From Octadecabacter sp. B2R22 (lineage in GTDB: Bacteria; Pseudomonadota; Alphaproteobacteria; Rhodobacterales; Rhodobacteraceae): a stretch of 64,000 nucleotides of DNA. The stretch spans positions 899,511-963,510 of the forward strand of contig NZ_JAHKQJ010000007.1 of assembly GCF_018861045.1 (NCBI RefSeq), in the 5' to 3' direction. Below the pieces are notes generated by a model, which was not told where the DNA came from, made no database searches, and saw only the letters and a list, made by a program, of their open reading frames with translations. Position 1 is the first letter of the stretch, and each line of letters begins with the position of its first letter. A program made the translations under genes and the position numbers. Shown in pieces: positions 1 through 9,954 of this stretch.

Positions 1-20
1 ACCAACTGAGCTACAACCGC
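1..20 (-). tRNA. tRNA-Asp, 5' end only (cut by window edge)
   Basis: The complement of bases 1-20 reads as the first 20 bases of a tRNA: acceptor strand GCGGTTG, then TA and the D-arm start GCTCAG followed by TTGGT. This 5' end matches what I recall of alphaproteobacterial tRNA-Asp(GTC). The anticodon lies outside the window, so the amino acid is an inference. tRNA-Val lies 1.1 kb away on the same strand. Confidence 0.6.
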
Positions 21-254
21 CCACTGTCCGCTGATTTGCATCAACGTGAGGTGCTTCTAGGTGTGACAGCCTACCCCGTCAAGCCACAAGCAACAGTGAT
101 TTGCAGCTTTTCGCAATGGCGTGGCTACAACATGCAGTAGGACAAGGGTTTCAGACCGCAACGTGGGTACAAATAATTCAAAAACCCTTTGATTTCACTG
201 CAGAATCCCCGCAATCCTATTGATGCTCGCTATCTACACCCTGGGGAGGGTCTT

Positions 255-1022
255 ATGGTTAATCTGTCGCGGCGCCATGCATTGGCGGCCGGTCTTGGCT
301 TTGGTGCCGCCACATTGGCGGGGTCTCGCGCGTCTGCGCGCCCCCTGATCCGGCTTCCTGATGATCTGGTGCTGTCAGATGCTGCCACTATTACGGCCGT
401 GCGGACCCCTTCCCCAGTTGTTGCAATGACGTTTGATGACGGGCCCCACCCGACCCATACGCCGCGTTTACTGGACATGCTGCGCGAACGTGGCCTTCGC
501 GCGACCTTCTACCTCATCGGGAATCGGGTTGTTCAATATCCCCAGATCGCCCGCCGGATCGCCGAAGAAGGCCATGAGATCGGCAACCACAGTTGGTCGC
601 ACCCGTTTTTGAACAATTATAGCGACCGATCGGCGATCCTAGAGATCGATCAAACCACCAACGCGATTTTTCAAGTCACAGGTCGTCCCCCCGTGACGTT
701 CCGCCCGCCCTACGGGGCTTTCACGCGGCGCCAACGCACATTGCTTCATGACACGCGCAGCCTTCCGACGATCCTGTGGTCCGTGGACCCGCAAGATTGG
801 CGTCGCCCGGGGTCGAACGTCGTTGCAAACCGAATCCTCAGCCACACGCAGCAAGGTGGAATCATCCTCAGCCATGACATTCACCGCGGGACCGTTGACG
901 CCATGCCGCAAACGCTAGACGGGCTGACAGCGCGCGGGTTGCACTTTGTAACCGTAAGCCAAATTCTCGGCTGGCCCCTGTGGCAGTCGCGAAATTTCCG
1001 CATGGTTACGGAATCGGGCTAA
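255..1022 (+). CDS. Tat-exported polysaccharide deacetylase (NodB family)
   Basis: A 255-residue carbohydrate esterase family 4 protein that should hydrolyse N-acetyl groups from a glycan in the periplasm or cell wall. The N-terminus carries a twin-arginine type signal (SRRHALA at residues 5-11, hydrophobic stretch, Ala-rich end near residue 28). NodB motifs are intact: TFDDGP (about 59-64, metal and base Asp), HSWSHP (112-117, metal histidines) and FRPPYG (149-154). I start at 255 because GGGAGGG sits just upstream; a longer frame open from 189 would bury the signal peptide. It lies between tRNA-Asp and tRNA-Val on the opposite strand. The substrate is unknown. Confidence 0.88.
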   Translation: MVNLSRRHALAAGLGFGAATLAGSRASARPLIRLPDDLVLSDAATITAVRTPSPVVAMTFDDGPHPTHTPRLLDMLRERGLRATFYLIGNRVVQYPQIARRIAEEGHEIGNHSWSHPFLNNYSDRSAILEIDQTTNAIFQVTGRPPVTFRPPYGAFTRRQRTLLHDTRSLPTILWSVDPQDWRRPGSNVVANRILSHTQQGGIILSHDIHRGTVDAMPQTLDGLTARGLHFVTVSQILGWPLWQSRNFRMVTESG

Positions 1023-1087
1023 CACCACAGGACGCCATCGCGAACCGGTGTCCCGGAGGCGGAACTCTGTTTGGCAATCGGGGGGAA

Positions 1088-1163
<76 letters not shown>

Positions 1164-1204
1164 GATGAGCAGCGTTTAGCGCCCCTCTTCGCGGGGTGCA
1201 AGCC

Positions 1205-1765
1205 TCATGTTAGCAATTTTTGCACACCGTCTTTTAAATGATAAACACAGCCCTGCCCGCCGTGGATCGACGGGTTGGCCAAGGCGTGTTCTCCGGCGAC
1301 AATACTGCGGATCGCACGGCTGGTGATTCCATGGGTGATCAAGACCGCAGGCCCTTTAAGATCGGCTAAAAACGCAGCCGCACGGGCCGTTACGGCGGCA
1401 AACCCTTCCCCTCCTGGGGCCATCTCGTATTGGGCCAATTCAGGATCCGGCCCGTCCGGCATCGGCAAATCATTCCGCAAGCGGCCTGACCACTCGCCGA
1501 CGCCAATTTCGCGCAATCTGATGTCTGTATGAATCGATTCTGCTAAAACCCCACAGGCAAGCCCCGCCGTTTGGAAGGCACGCCCCGATGGGCTGGACCA
1601 AAATGCGAATCCTTCCAGATCAAGACCGCGTAGGATTTCGCCTTGGCGCGCCGCATCTCTCTGCCCTTTGGCCGTCAAAGGGGAATTCAGCCACCCCTGC
1701 ATGCGGTTTTCTGCGTTCCATTCGGTTTCACCGTGGCGAAGGATATATAAGTCTGGATAAGTCAT
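1205..1765 (-). CDS. Histidine phosphatase family protein (phosphoglycerate mutase-like)
   Basis: A 186-residue cytoplasmic protein of the histidine phosphatase superfamily. The phospho-acceptor motif RHGETEWN starts at residue 10 (His11) and the second catalytic histidine is in LITHGI near residue 143. The size fits small GpmB/CobC-type phosphatases rather than dPGM, and no cobalamin genes adjoin it, so substrate cannot be assigned. It is transcribed away from the glycine riboswitch and dadA. Confidence 0.85.
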   Translation of the reverse strand: MTYPDLYILRHGETEWNAENRMQGWLNSPLTAKGQRDAARQGEILRGLDLEGFAFWSSPSGRAFQTAGLACGVLAESIHTDIRLREIGVGEWSGRLRNDLPMPDGPDPELAQYEMAPGGEGFAAVTARAAAFLADLKGPAVLITHGITSRAIRSIVAGEHALANPSIHGGQGCVYHLKDGVQKLLT

Positions 1766-1857
1766 GTGCAGTGCCTATCTCGCACGCGCAAAGATCAAAA
1801 GCCCTGCCCGATAGAATCATTGATTAGAAAACCAAATAGCCCGATAGAAGAAATGCA

Positions 1858-2052
1858 TCTCTCGCCCGCGGGAGAGTCTGGGCCTTGACCCAGCGCCGAA
1901 GGAGCAACGACCCGGAAACTCTCAGGCACACGGACCGCGGGTGAATAGCAATCTGGAGAGCGGCGGCACATATTGCTGCCCACCGAAGGAGAAGTCGCGA
2001 TCTGCGCCCTAATGGGCATGCGGCGAAACTCTCAGGTTCCCTGACAGATGGG
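1858..2052 (+). promoter_or_regulatory. Tandem glycine riboswitch
   Basis: Two consecutive copies of the glycine aptamer core are visible. The first runs from about 1868 (GGGAGAGTC), through CGCCGAAGGAGCAA near 1894 and GGAAACTCTCAGGCA near 1914. The second runs from GGAGAGCGGCG near 1955, CACCGAAGGAGAAGTC near 1981 and CGAAACTCTCAGG near 2023. Conserved purine-rich cores and the two-aptamer arrangement are those of the known glycine riboswitch. About 50 bases separate it from the dadA start, including a GAGGGG ribosome site that could be the regulated element. Confidence 0.95.
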
Positions 2053-2103
2053 TTCATCGCTGGCTTTTGCTGGCCTATTTGAACGTCTGAGGGGACCTAA
2101 CTC

Positions 2104-3351
2104 ATGAATAAGATTGCCGTAATCGGTGCTGGCATCACCGGAATCACCACAGCCTATGCCCTAATCAACCGGGGCTTTGACGTCACCGTGTATGACAAGA
2201 ACCGCTATGCCGCGATGGAGACGTCGTTTGCCAATGGCGGGCAGTTGAGCGCCTCCAACGCCGAAGTCTGGACCCAATGGTCTACGATCCTCAAAGGGAT
2301 CAAGTGGATGACACAGCGCGGCGCGCCCTTGTTGGTGAACCCGAAACCAAGCTGGCACAAGTATTCTTGGATGGCGGAATTCATGTCCAACATCCCTAAC
2401 TACCGCAAAAACACGATCGAAACTGTGCGCCTTGCGATCATGGCACGTGAACATTTCATCTCCCACGCCGCGACAGAAGGTTTTGATTTTGCGTTGGAAA
2501 AGCGTGGTATCTTACATGTTTACGACTGCAAGCCAGACTTTGATGGTGCTGCCAAGGTCAACGCGCTGCTTAAGGAAGGCGGGTTGGAACGCCATGCGGT
2601 CACGCCCGAGGAAATGAAAACGCTCGAGCCCGCGTTGCAGGGCAATTTGTACGGCGGCTACTACACCGAAACCGATTTCACCGGCGACATTCACGCCTAT
2701 GCTAAGGGCCTCGCCGAAGCTTGTGAAAAGCGTGGCGCGGCGTTCCATTACGGCTGCGGAGTGGACACCCTCACCGCGCGCAATCCTGGTGTAGACGTGG
2801 GGTGGCATGACAAGGATGGCAAAGGGTCCGACCACTTTGACGGGGTTGTCATCTGTGCTGGTGTCCAAAGCCGCGATCTGGCGGCACAAGTTGGGGACCG
2901 CGTGAACATCTATCCCGTCAAAGGCTATTCAATCACAGTCCAGATGGACGATGACGACAGCCGCGCAGCGGCCCCTTGGGTATCCCTGTTGGATGACAAA
3001 GCCAAAATCGTCACATCGCGCCTTGGGCCCGATCGGTTTCGCGTGGCGGGAACGGCTGAATTTAACGGCTATAACAAAGATATCCGCAACGATCGGATCG
3101 AACCTTTGGTGAAATGGGTTGAAAATCTATTTCCAGACGTCAGCACCGAACATGCGGTGCCGTGGGCTGGGTTGCGCCCGATGATGCCAAACATGATGCC
3201 CCGCGTCGGAGCCGGCAAAACACCCGGTGTGTTTTACAACACAGGCCACGGGCACCTTGGGTTCACTCTGTCAGCCGCGACCGCAGAACTTGCCGCAGAT
3301 GCCGTGCTGCAAGCGTCGCAAAGCAATTCTGTCGGCGCAGACCTGAGCTAA
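2104..3351 (+). CDS. dadA: D-amino acid dehydrogenase (DadA family)
   Basis: A 415-residue FAD-dependent oxidoreductase of the DAO fold. The dinucleotide-binding GxGxxG (GAGITG) is at residues 8-13, and the C-terminal WAGLRPM and NTGHGHLGFTLS blocks are typical of DadA. The family deaminates D-amino acids to keto acids, passing electrons to the respiratory chain. It is preceded directly by the glycine riboswitch, so expression should respond to glycine; the true substrate might be glycine or sarcosine rather than D-alanine (inference). No alanine racemase adjoins it. It ends at a terminator shared with the convergent HU-like gene. Confidence 0.87.
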   Translation: MNKIAVIGAGITGITTAYALINRGFDVTVYDKNRYAAMETSFANGGQLSASNAEVWTQWSTILKGIKWMTQRGAPLLVNPKPSWHKYSWMAEFMSNIPNYRKNTIETVRLAIMAREHFISHAATEGFDFALEKRGILHVYDCKPDFDGAAKVNALLKEGGLERHAVTPEEMKTLEPALQGNLYGGYYTETDFTGDIHAYAKGLAEACEKRGAAFHYGCGVDTLTARNPGVDVGWHDKDGKGSDHFDGVVICAGVQSRDLAAQVGDRVNIYPVKGYSITVQMDDDDSRAAAPWVSLLDDKAKIVTSRLGPDRFRVAGTAEFNGYNKDIRNDRIEPLVKWVENLFPDVSTEHAVPWAGLRPMMPNMMPRVGAGKTPGVFYNTGHGHLGFTLSAATAELAADAVLQASQSNSVGADLS

Positions 3352-3356
3352 TTAAA

Positions 3357-3386
3357 ACGGCACGTGAGGTTTCCCCCACGTGCCGT
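3357..3386. terminator. Bidirectional terminator between dadA and HU-like gene
   Basis: Perfect 10-bp stem ACGGCACGTG/CACGTGCCGT with a 10-base loop. Read on the minus strand it is followed by TTTTAAT, so it is best as terminator of the HU-like gene. Confidence 0.75.
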
Positions 3387-3409
3387 CTCCTCGCTGACCA
3401 GCTGCGAGT

Positions 3410-3835
3410 TTATTCAGCGGCGACAGGCGCTTTTGAGGGGCCATTGTCGCCTTTAGGTTGGCGCACCTTCAGGGTCATGATCTTTGCATTGGCTACGTCT
3501 TTGACGCGCTTGATCATAACCTTGCCAAGAGGCGGCACTGTTAATTCTTCACCGTCAGCCAAGGTGCGGCCCAAGACGGTCAACATCGCCTCAACCACAG
3601 GCTTGACGTCTTTCTTTTTCATTCCAGTTTCAGCCATCACACGGTCAATCAGCTCGGGCTTTTTGATCGGGGTCGCGGTCACGACTGGCGTTACGGATTC
3701 AACAATCGTTGCCTTTGTGGCGGGCGCAGGGGCAGCTTTAGCCGCGGCTGTGGTTGTCGTTTTCGTCGTCGCGGCGGCAGTTTTTGTTGTTGTTTTTGCC
3801 TTTGGCGTCGTGGTTTTTGTGCTGCGGGTGGCCAT
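3410..3835 (-). CDS. HU/IHF-family DNA-binding protein with Thr/Lys/Ala-rich N-terminal tail
   Basis: A 141-residue nucleoid-type protein. Residues 1 to about 50 are almost entirely Thr, Lys and Ala (repeated TTK and AAK units), like histone H1 tails. Residues from about 55 to 130 match the HU/IHF fold: KKPELIDRV at the start of helix 1, then ELTVPPLGKVMIKRVKD in the beta-arm region. Ordinary HU is about 90 residues, so the tail is an addition. It probably compacts DNA or binds RNA. Monocistronic and closed by a hairpin terminator. Confidence 0.8.
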   Translation of the reverse strand: MATRSTKTTTPKAKTTTKTAAATTKTTTTAAAKAAPAPATKATIVESVTPVVTATPIKKPELIDRVMAETGMKKKDVKPVVEAMLTVLGRTLADGEELTVPPLGKVMIKRVKDVANAKIMTLKVRQPKGDNGPSKAPVAAE

Positions 3836-4026
3836 TGCTCTCTCCGATCAAAGCCACTTGATTGTGGCCCTTTGAGAAACAATAACCTGAAAATGTTATT
3901 ATTCCCATGGGGATTCTTGCAAAAAGTGGCCCTTGCGGCGCGTTTGCCGCGCCCAACACCCCAATGTCGCTTGACCCCATCCGCCAAAACCAAGACAAAT
4001 AAGGCGTTTTAAATGGGGATGTTACT

Positions 4027-4218
4027 ATGACTAAGATTTTTGCAATCGCAGCACTTCTGTCTGCAACAACAACACTGACTGCCACTGCCGGCGGTATGGG
4101 CGAACCTGTGATGGAGCCACACATCATCGTTCAGGAAGCCGAAACCTCGTCCAGCAGTGCTGGCCTTGTACCGCTAATGGTTTTCGTAGCTCTGGTTGCG
4201 GTGGCGTCTGCCAACTAA
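4027..4218 (+). CDS. Small exported or membrane protein, 63 aa
   Basis: A signal-peptide-like start (MTKIFAIAALLSATTTLTATA) is followed by a short acidic linker with a Ser cluster and a C-terminal hydrophobic segment (LVPLMVFVALVAVASA). It is therefore either a tiny single-pass membrane protein or a processed periplasmic peptide. I do not recognise a family. A GGGGATGTTACT stretch before the ATG and a strong hairpin after the stop support it as a real, separately transcribed gene. Confidence 0.7.
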   Translation: MTKIFAIAALLSATTTLTATAGGMGEPVMEPHIIVQEAETSSSSAGLVPLMVFVALVAVASAN

Positions 4219-4240
4219 GCTGCGCCAGTCATTTCTTACA

Positions 4241-4274
4241 ATAAGGGCGCCTGAGGTCTCTCAGGCGCCCTTAT
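4241..4274. terminator. Strong bidirectional terminator
   Basis: Perfect 15-bp stem (ATAAGGGCGCCTGAG and its complement) with a GTCT loop. T-rich on the plus side (TTGTTTTTAC); it sits between the convergent 63-aa gene and lon. Confidence 0.9.
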
Positions 4275-4295
4275 TGTTTTTACATTTTTAAGAGG

Positions 4296-6707
4296 CTAGT
4301 GAGCCGTCGCCCCTGCCCCGCCATCACGCGCGCGCAAGGCGGCTTCAGCTGCGGCTGCATCCTCGGCCTCTTGGTCCCACTCAACCGCCTTAGGCGATGA
4401 AACAAGCGCATGCTCCAAGACTTCTGTGACGTGCGTGACGGGAATAATCTCCAGTCCTTCTTTCACATTGTCCGGAATGTCGGCCAAATCTTTGACGTTC
4501 TCTTCTGGGATAAGAACCGTTTTGATGCCGCCCCGCAAGGCCGCCAAAAGTTTCTCTTTCAGACCACCAATCGCAGACGCATTGCCACGCAAGGTCACTT
4601 CACCCGTCATGGCGATGTCTTTGCGCACTGGGATCTTTGTCAGAACAGAAACGATCGCAGTGACCATCGCCAGACCGGCAGATGGACCATCCTTTGGCGT
4701 AGCTCCGTCAGGCACGTGAACGTGGATGTCCAACTTATCAAACGCAGGCGGTTTCACCCCGATCTGCGGTGAAATCGAACGCACATAGCTGCTTGCGGCG
4801 TCGATGGATTCCTTCATCACATCGCCAAGCTTACCTGTGGTCTTCATCCGGCCTTTACCTGGCAGACGCAGTGCTTCGATGTTGAGCAATTCGCCCCCCA
4901 CTGACGTATAGGCCAAGCCTGTGACAACACCGACCTGATCGCTCTCTTCGGCAAGACCAAAGCGGTGCTTTTTGACACCCAAGAACTCTTCGATGTTGTC
5001 CTCGTTGACGACAATCGTCTCAGCTTCTTTCTTCACCAGCTTTGTCACTGCTTTACGGGCGACCTTTGCGATCTCACGCTCAAGGTTCCGCACACCGGCT
5101 TCGCGGGTGTAATAACGGATCATGGACGTCAGCGCAGAATCCTCAAGTGTGAATTCCTTAGCCTTAAGGCCATGATTTTTCATCACTTTATCCAGCAAGT
5201 GCTGCTTTGCGATTTCGCGTTTTTCGTCCTCGGTGTAACCAGACAACGGGATGATCTCCATCCGGTCCAGCAATGGGCCCGGCATGTTGTAGGAGTTGCT
5301 TGTCGTCAGAAACATCACGTTGGACAGATCGTATTCGACTTCCAAGTAGTGATCCACGAATGTGCCGTTCTGTTCTGGATCAAGCACCTCAAGCATCGCG
5401 GATGCAGGGTCGCCACGGAAATCCTGACCCATCTTGTCGATCTCATCGAGCAAGATAAGCGGGTTTGTGGTTTTCGCCTTTTTCAACGCCTGAATGATCT
5501 TACCCGGCATAGAGCCGATATACGTCCGGCGGTGGCCACGGATTTCAGATTCATCACGCACGCCGCCAAGGGAAATACGAATAAATTCACGTCCCGTCGC
5601 CTTGGCCACAGATTTACCAAGCGACGTCTTACCCACACCCGGAGGACCGACGAGGCACATGATTGGCCCCTTTAGCTTTTGGCTGCGCTGCTGCACGGCA
5701 AGGTATTCAACGATGCGTTCTTTAACCTTTTCAAGGCCGTAGTGATCGCCGTCCAAAATCGCCTCGGCTTTGCCAAGGTCCTTTTTGGTGCGGGATTTCT
5801 TGTTCCACGGAATGGACAAGATCCAGTCTAGGTAGTTGCGCACGACAGTCGCTTCGGCGGACATCGGCGACATGTTCTTGAGCTTTTTAAGCTCACCGTC
5901 GACCTTTTCCTGCGCTTCTTTGGACAGTTTGGTTTCAGCGATCTTGGCCTCAAGCTCGGCCATTTCGCCCTCGCCCTCTTCTCCGTCGCCAAGTTCCTTC
6001 TGAATGGCCTTCATTTGCTCATTCAAATAGTATTCGCGCTGGGTGCGTTCCATCTGGGTCTTAACGCGCGTTTTGATCTTTTTCTCGACCTGCAGAACGG
6101 ACATTTCGCCCTGCATCAGGCCATAGACCTTTTCCAAACGTTCAGAAATGGACAGCGTCTCAAGCAATTCCTGACGCTGCTCGACCTCAATCCCGAGGTG
6201 ACCAGCAACCAAATCCGCCAGCTTCGCAGGCTCTGTCGCCTCAGATACCGCAGACAGGGCTTCTTCGGGAACGTTCTTTTTCACTTTGGAATAGCGGGTG
6301 AATTCTTTGGACACAGAACGGGTCAGGGCCTCGATTGTGGTCATGTCACCGGGCATCTCGGTCAGGTATTCTGCCGACGCCTCGAAATAATTCGCATTCT
6401 CATGGAATTCAGTGATGCGCACACGCGCAATGCCTTCGACCAACACTTTAACGGTGCCGTCGGGCAATTTTAACAGTTGTAGCACATTGGCCAGCACACC
6501 TGCTTTGTAAATTCCGTTCTGGTCTGGGTCATCTATCGCTGGATCAATCTGGCTGGACAGCAAGATTTGCTTGTCGTCCTGCATGACTTCTTCCAACGCG
6601 CTGACGGACTTTTCACGGCCCACGAAAAGCGGCACGATCATGTGTGGAAACACAACGATGTCGCGCAATGGCAGGACGGGATAGGATGAACTCAATGGTT
6701 CTTGCAT
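4296..6707 (-). CDS. lon: ATP-dependent protease Lon
   Basis: About 803 residues, the normal size for LonA: N-terminal substrate-binding LAN domain (YPVLPLRDIVVFPHM), coiled-coil region, AAA+ domain with Walker A GPPGVGKT near residue 350 and Walker B LLLDEIDK, then the S16 protease domain with DGPSAGLAM (catalytic Ser) and a downstream Lys. Lon degrades misfolded and regulatory proteins. I start at 6707 because AAAGGA lies just upstream of that ATG; the frame continues only to a weak TTG seven codons earlier. A heat-shock-like promoter lies about 100 bases upstream. Confidence 0.97.
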   Translation of the reverse strand: MQEPLSSSYPVLPLRDIVVFPHMIVPLFVGREKSVSALEEVMQDDKQILLSSQIDPAIDDPDQNGIYKAGVLANVLQLLKLPDGTVKVLVEGIARVRITEFHENANYFEASAEYLTEMPGDMTTIEALTRSVSKEFTRYSKVKKNVPEEALSAVSEATEPAKLADLVAGHLGIEVEQRQELLETLSISERLEKVYGLMQGEMSVLQVEKKIKTRVKTQMERTQREYYLNEQMKAIQKELGDGEEGEGEMAELEAKIAETKLSKEAQEKVDGELKKLKNMSPMSAEATVVRNYLDWILSIPWNKKSRTKKDLGKAEAILDGDHYGLEKVKERIVEYLAVQQRSQKLKGPIMCLVGPPGVGKTSLGKSVAKATGREFIRISLGGVRDESEIRGHRRTYIGSMPGKIIQALKKAKTTNPLILLDEIDKMGQDFRGDPASAMLEVLDPEQNGTFVDHYLEVEYDLSNVMFLTTSNSYNMPGPLLDRMEIIPLSGYTEDEKREIAKQHLLDKVMKNHGLKAKEFTLEDSALTSMIRYYTREAGVRNLEREIAKVARKAVTKLVKKEAETIVVNEDNIEEFLGVKKHRFGLAEESDQVGVVTGLAYTSVGGELLNIEALRLPGKGRMKTTGKLGDVMKESIDAASSYVRSISPQIGVKPPAFDKLDIHVHVPDGATPKDGPSAGLAMVTAIVSVLTKIPVRKDIAMTGEVTLRGNASAIGGLKEKLLAALRGGIKTVLIPEENVKDLADIPDNVKEGLEIIPVTHVTEVLEHALVSSPKAVEWDQEAEDAAAAEAALRARDGGAGATAH

Positions 6708-6778
6708 GCTCTTTTCCTTTGTTGGCAAGATCAGCGGTCCCTATTGGTAGGCAACGCACCGATCTCCGGTCTTGGCTT

Positions 6779-6810
6779 ATAGATGTGGGGGTCTTTTGCC
6801 CGCTTTCAAC
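6779..6810 (-). promoter_or_regulatory. Possible sigma-32 (RpoH) promoter of lon
   Basis: On the minus strand GTTGAAA (6804-6810) is followed after 12 bases by CCCCCACATCT (6781-6791). This resembles the sigma-32 consensus CTTGAA, 11-16 bases, CCCCATnT. It lies 72 bases upstream of the lon start. lon is a heat-shock gene in many bacteria, so the match is biologically sensible. Confidence 0.5.
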
Positions 6811-6825
6811 CAACTCCGTTTCAGG

Positions 6826-6891
6826 TTCACGACACTGTGCCTGTGTGGCGTGGTCGCTGCAAGGCAGCAATCTGTCAAAATTGGGGATAAC
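6826..6891 (-). repeat. 66-bp element, copy 1 (upstream of lon)
   Basis: This copy is about 85% identical (56 of 66 by eye) to bases 7961-8026, in the same orientation, without gaps. Both copies contain, on the minus strand, TTTGAC, then CTGCCTTGCAGC, then CACACAGG and GTGTCGTGAAC. It lies about 120 bases upstream of the lon ATG. Confidence 0.8.
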
Positions 6892-6987
6892 TGGGCAAAA
6901 TTCGCTGTTCTTTTAAGGTTTTGACAGAAATACCCGTTAAATGGCCCGTCAGGCCGATCGTTAACCGCCCTCCCCCAGCGGTCGGCG

Positions 6988-7818
6988 TTACGGGCTGCCG
7001 ATCAGGACTTTATACCCATAGAACTCGCGATCCAGATCTTCTCCTGCTGCGGACGTTCGCGCAAAGTAGTCAAACAACGGATCGATCAGCCGCGCATTCA
7101 GGATTTCCAGGGCCACAGCCCGCATTTCATCGAACGCGGCCGCACGGCACATGAACAACTTGTTGGACACATATAGGAATGGCACCAAATCTCCTTGCTT
7201 CTGCGTCATGAACCGACCGACAGCCTCGTTCACGCCCAAGGCCAACGGATTCAAGAAATCATCCATCGCCACAATGCCTTTGGGGTGCAGAACCTTGTCG
7301 CACAGACGCATGTCGCTAAGGACGGGATCACCATCGTGGCTGCCATCTACGGAAATGAAAACGGGCGCTGCGCCACAGTCACTCAGGACACGTTCGGGCG
7401 TCAAACGCGTGCTATCCATACGGTAAAGCGCGACTTCCCCGTCACCGAAGCCTTCTTGCAGATCCCGCTCAACCAACGGGGCCTGCGCACGTGTGAACAA
7501 ATCATATCCGACGATGCGGCTGCTACGGCCCATCGCGCCACGGATCACCGCAAGGTATTTGCCGCGAAACACGCCGATTTCAACCGCTGGACCAGCGGGA
7601 ATCTCATGCATCAAACGATATGACACACGAGCCGCCTGCGGCAACAACCACCCCGGAAGCGCGTCAGAAACGGCGATGGTAACAGGTTCGCTCGCGGCAT
7701 CATCGCGCGATGTAGACAACGATTTCGGAGCTTGTCGCGGTTTTAATCCACGCAGCATCATACGCGCCTCGGCACCGACACGGCGAACAGCCAACCGCAA
7801 CATAGAGTTTTCCCACAT
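6988..7818 (-). CDS. Class I SAM-dependent methyltransferase
   Basis: A 276-residue protein. Motif I is visible as AVEIGVFRGKYL, followed by IVGYDLF (end of strand 2) and later VFISVDGSHDGDPVLSDM and LHPKGIVAMDDF, a layout typical of the Methyltransferase_24 family. These often modify cell-surface glycans or small metabolites; the substrate here is unknown. The start at 7818 is chosen because AAGGATC precedes this ATG; the frame is open further upstream but that stretch contains the 66-bp repeat. No glycan genes adjoin it. Confidence 0.75.
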   Translation of the reverse strand: MWENSMLRLAVRRVGAEARMMLRGLKPRQAPKSLSTSRDDAASEPVTIAVSDALPGWLLPQAARVSYRLMHEIPAGPAVEIGVFRGKYLAVIRGAMGRSSRIVGYDLFTRAQAPLVERDLQEGFGDGEVALYRMDSTRLTPERVLSDCGAAPVFISVDGSHDGDPVLSDMRLCDKVLHPKGIVAMDDFLNPLALGVNEAVGRFMTQKQGDLVPFLYVSNKLFMCRAAAFDEMRAVALEILNARLIDPLFDYFARTSAAGEDLDREFYGYKVLIGSP

Positions 7819-7960
7819 ACCAAGATCCTTTATCCCGAACCGGCATATCTTGTGCAATTCCGGCTTACAACGGTTCAATACCCCTTTACGGGCGACTTGC
7901 TTGGTACGTCCCCCTCCTGCGCAGAAGGTGCCCGCGCCAATCTCATGCCGGGTCAAGATG

Positions 7961-8026
7961 TTCACGACACGTCGCCTGTGTGTCGTAGTTGCTGCAAGGC
8001 AGTAATTAGTCAAATTTGGGGATAAC
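7961..8026 (-). repeat. 66-bp element, copy 2 (upstream of methyltransferase gene)
   Basis: Second copy of the element at 6826-6891. It lies 143 bases upstream of the methyltransferase start, in the same relative orientation as copy 1 to lon. The palindrome core CTGCCTTGCAG is fully conserved. Confidence 0.8.
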
Positions 8027-8100
8027 CGTGTCAATTGTGTAATTTCGGACATTTTTAGGCCCTGATCGCTGTATTTCGCGCATTTCCCCGCCATCTCTTA

Positions 8101-9827
<1,727 letters not shown>

Positions 9828-9904
9828 TTATAAAGCCATTGGAAACAATCCGTTTCGCGTAGGACGCATCGGCTACAATAAGTTGACGATAACTTGCCGT
9901 AAGG

Positions 9905-9919
9905 TTAACGTCACATTAA
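9905..9919 (+). promoter_or_regulatory. Candidate CtrA binding site
   Basis: TTAA, seven bases, TTAA (9905-9908 and 9916-9919): an exact match to the full CtrA half-site pair of alphaproteobacteria. It lies 36 bases before the ATG of the VPLPA-CTERM gene, overlapping where its promoter should be. The surrounding DNA is AT-rich, so a chance match is possible. Confidence 0.5.
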
Positions 9920-9954
9920 TATCACTTAATATTTTTAATTCTAGGGATGCTTAA

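Noticed and set aside
3162-3875. A 237-codon open frame overlapping the end of dadA and the HU-like gene on the plus strand
   Set aside because: It is antisense to the HU-like gene; the Val/Ala-rich product is the mirror of its Lys/Thr tail and crosses a terminator.
4965-5675. Long plus-strand open frame antisense to lon
   Set aside because: Composition is that of a shadow frame (His/Arg/Leu-rich) and lon is well supported on the other strand.
7819-8094. N-terminal extension of the methyltransferase ORF up to 8094
   Set aside because: The added segment covers the 66-bp repeat and has no resemblance to a methyltransferase start; AAGGATC supports the ATG at 7818.
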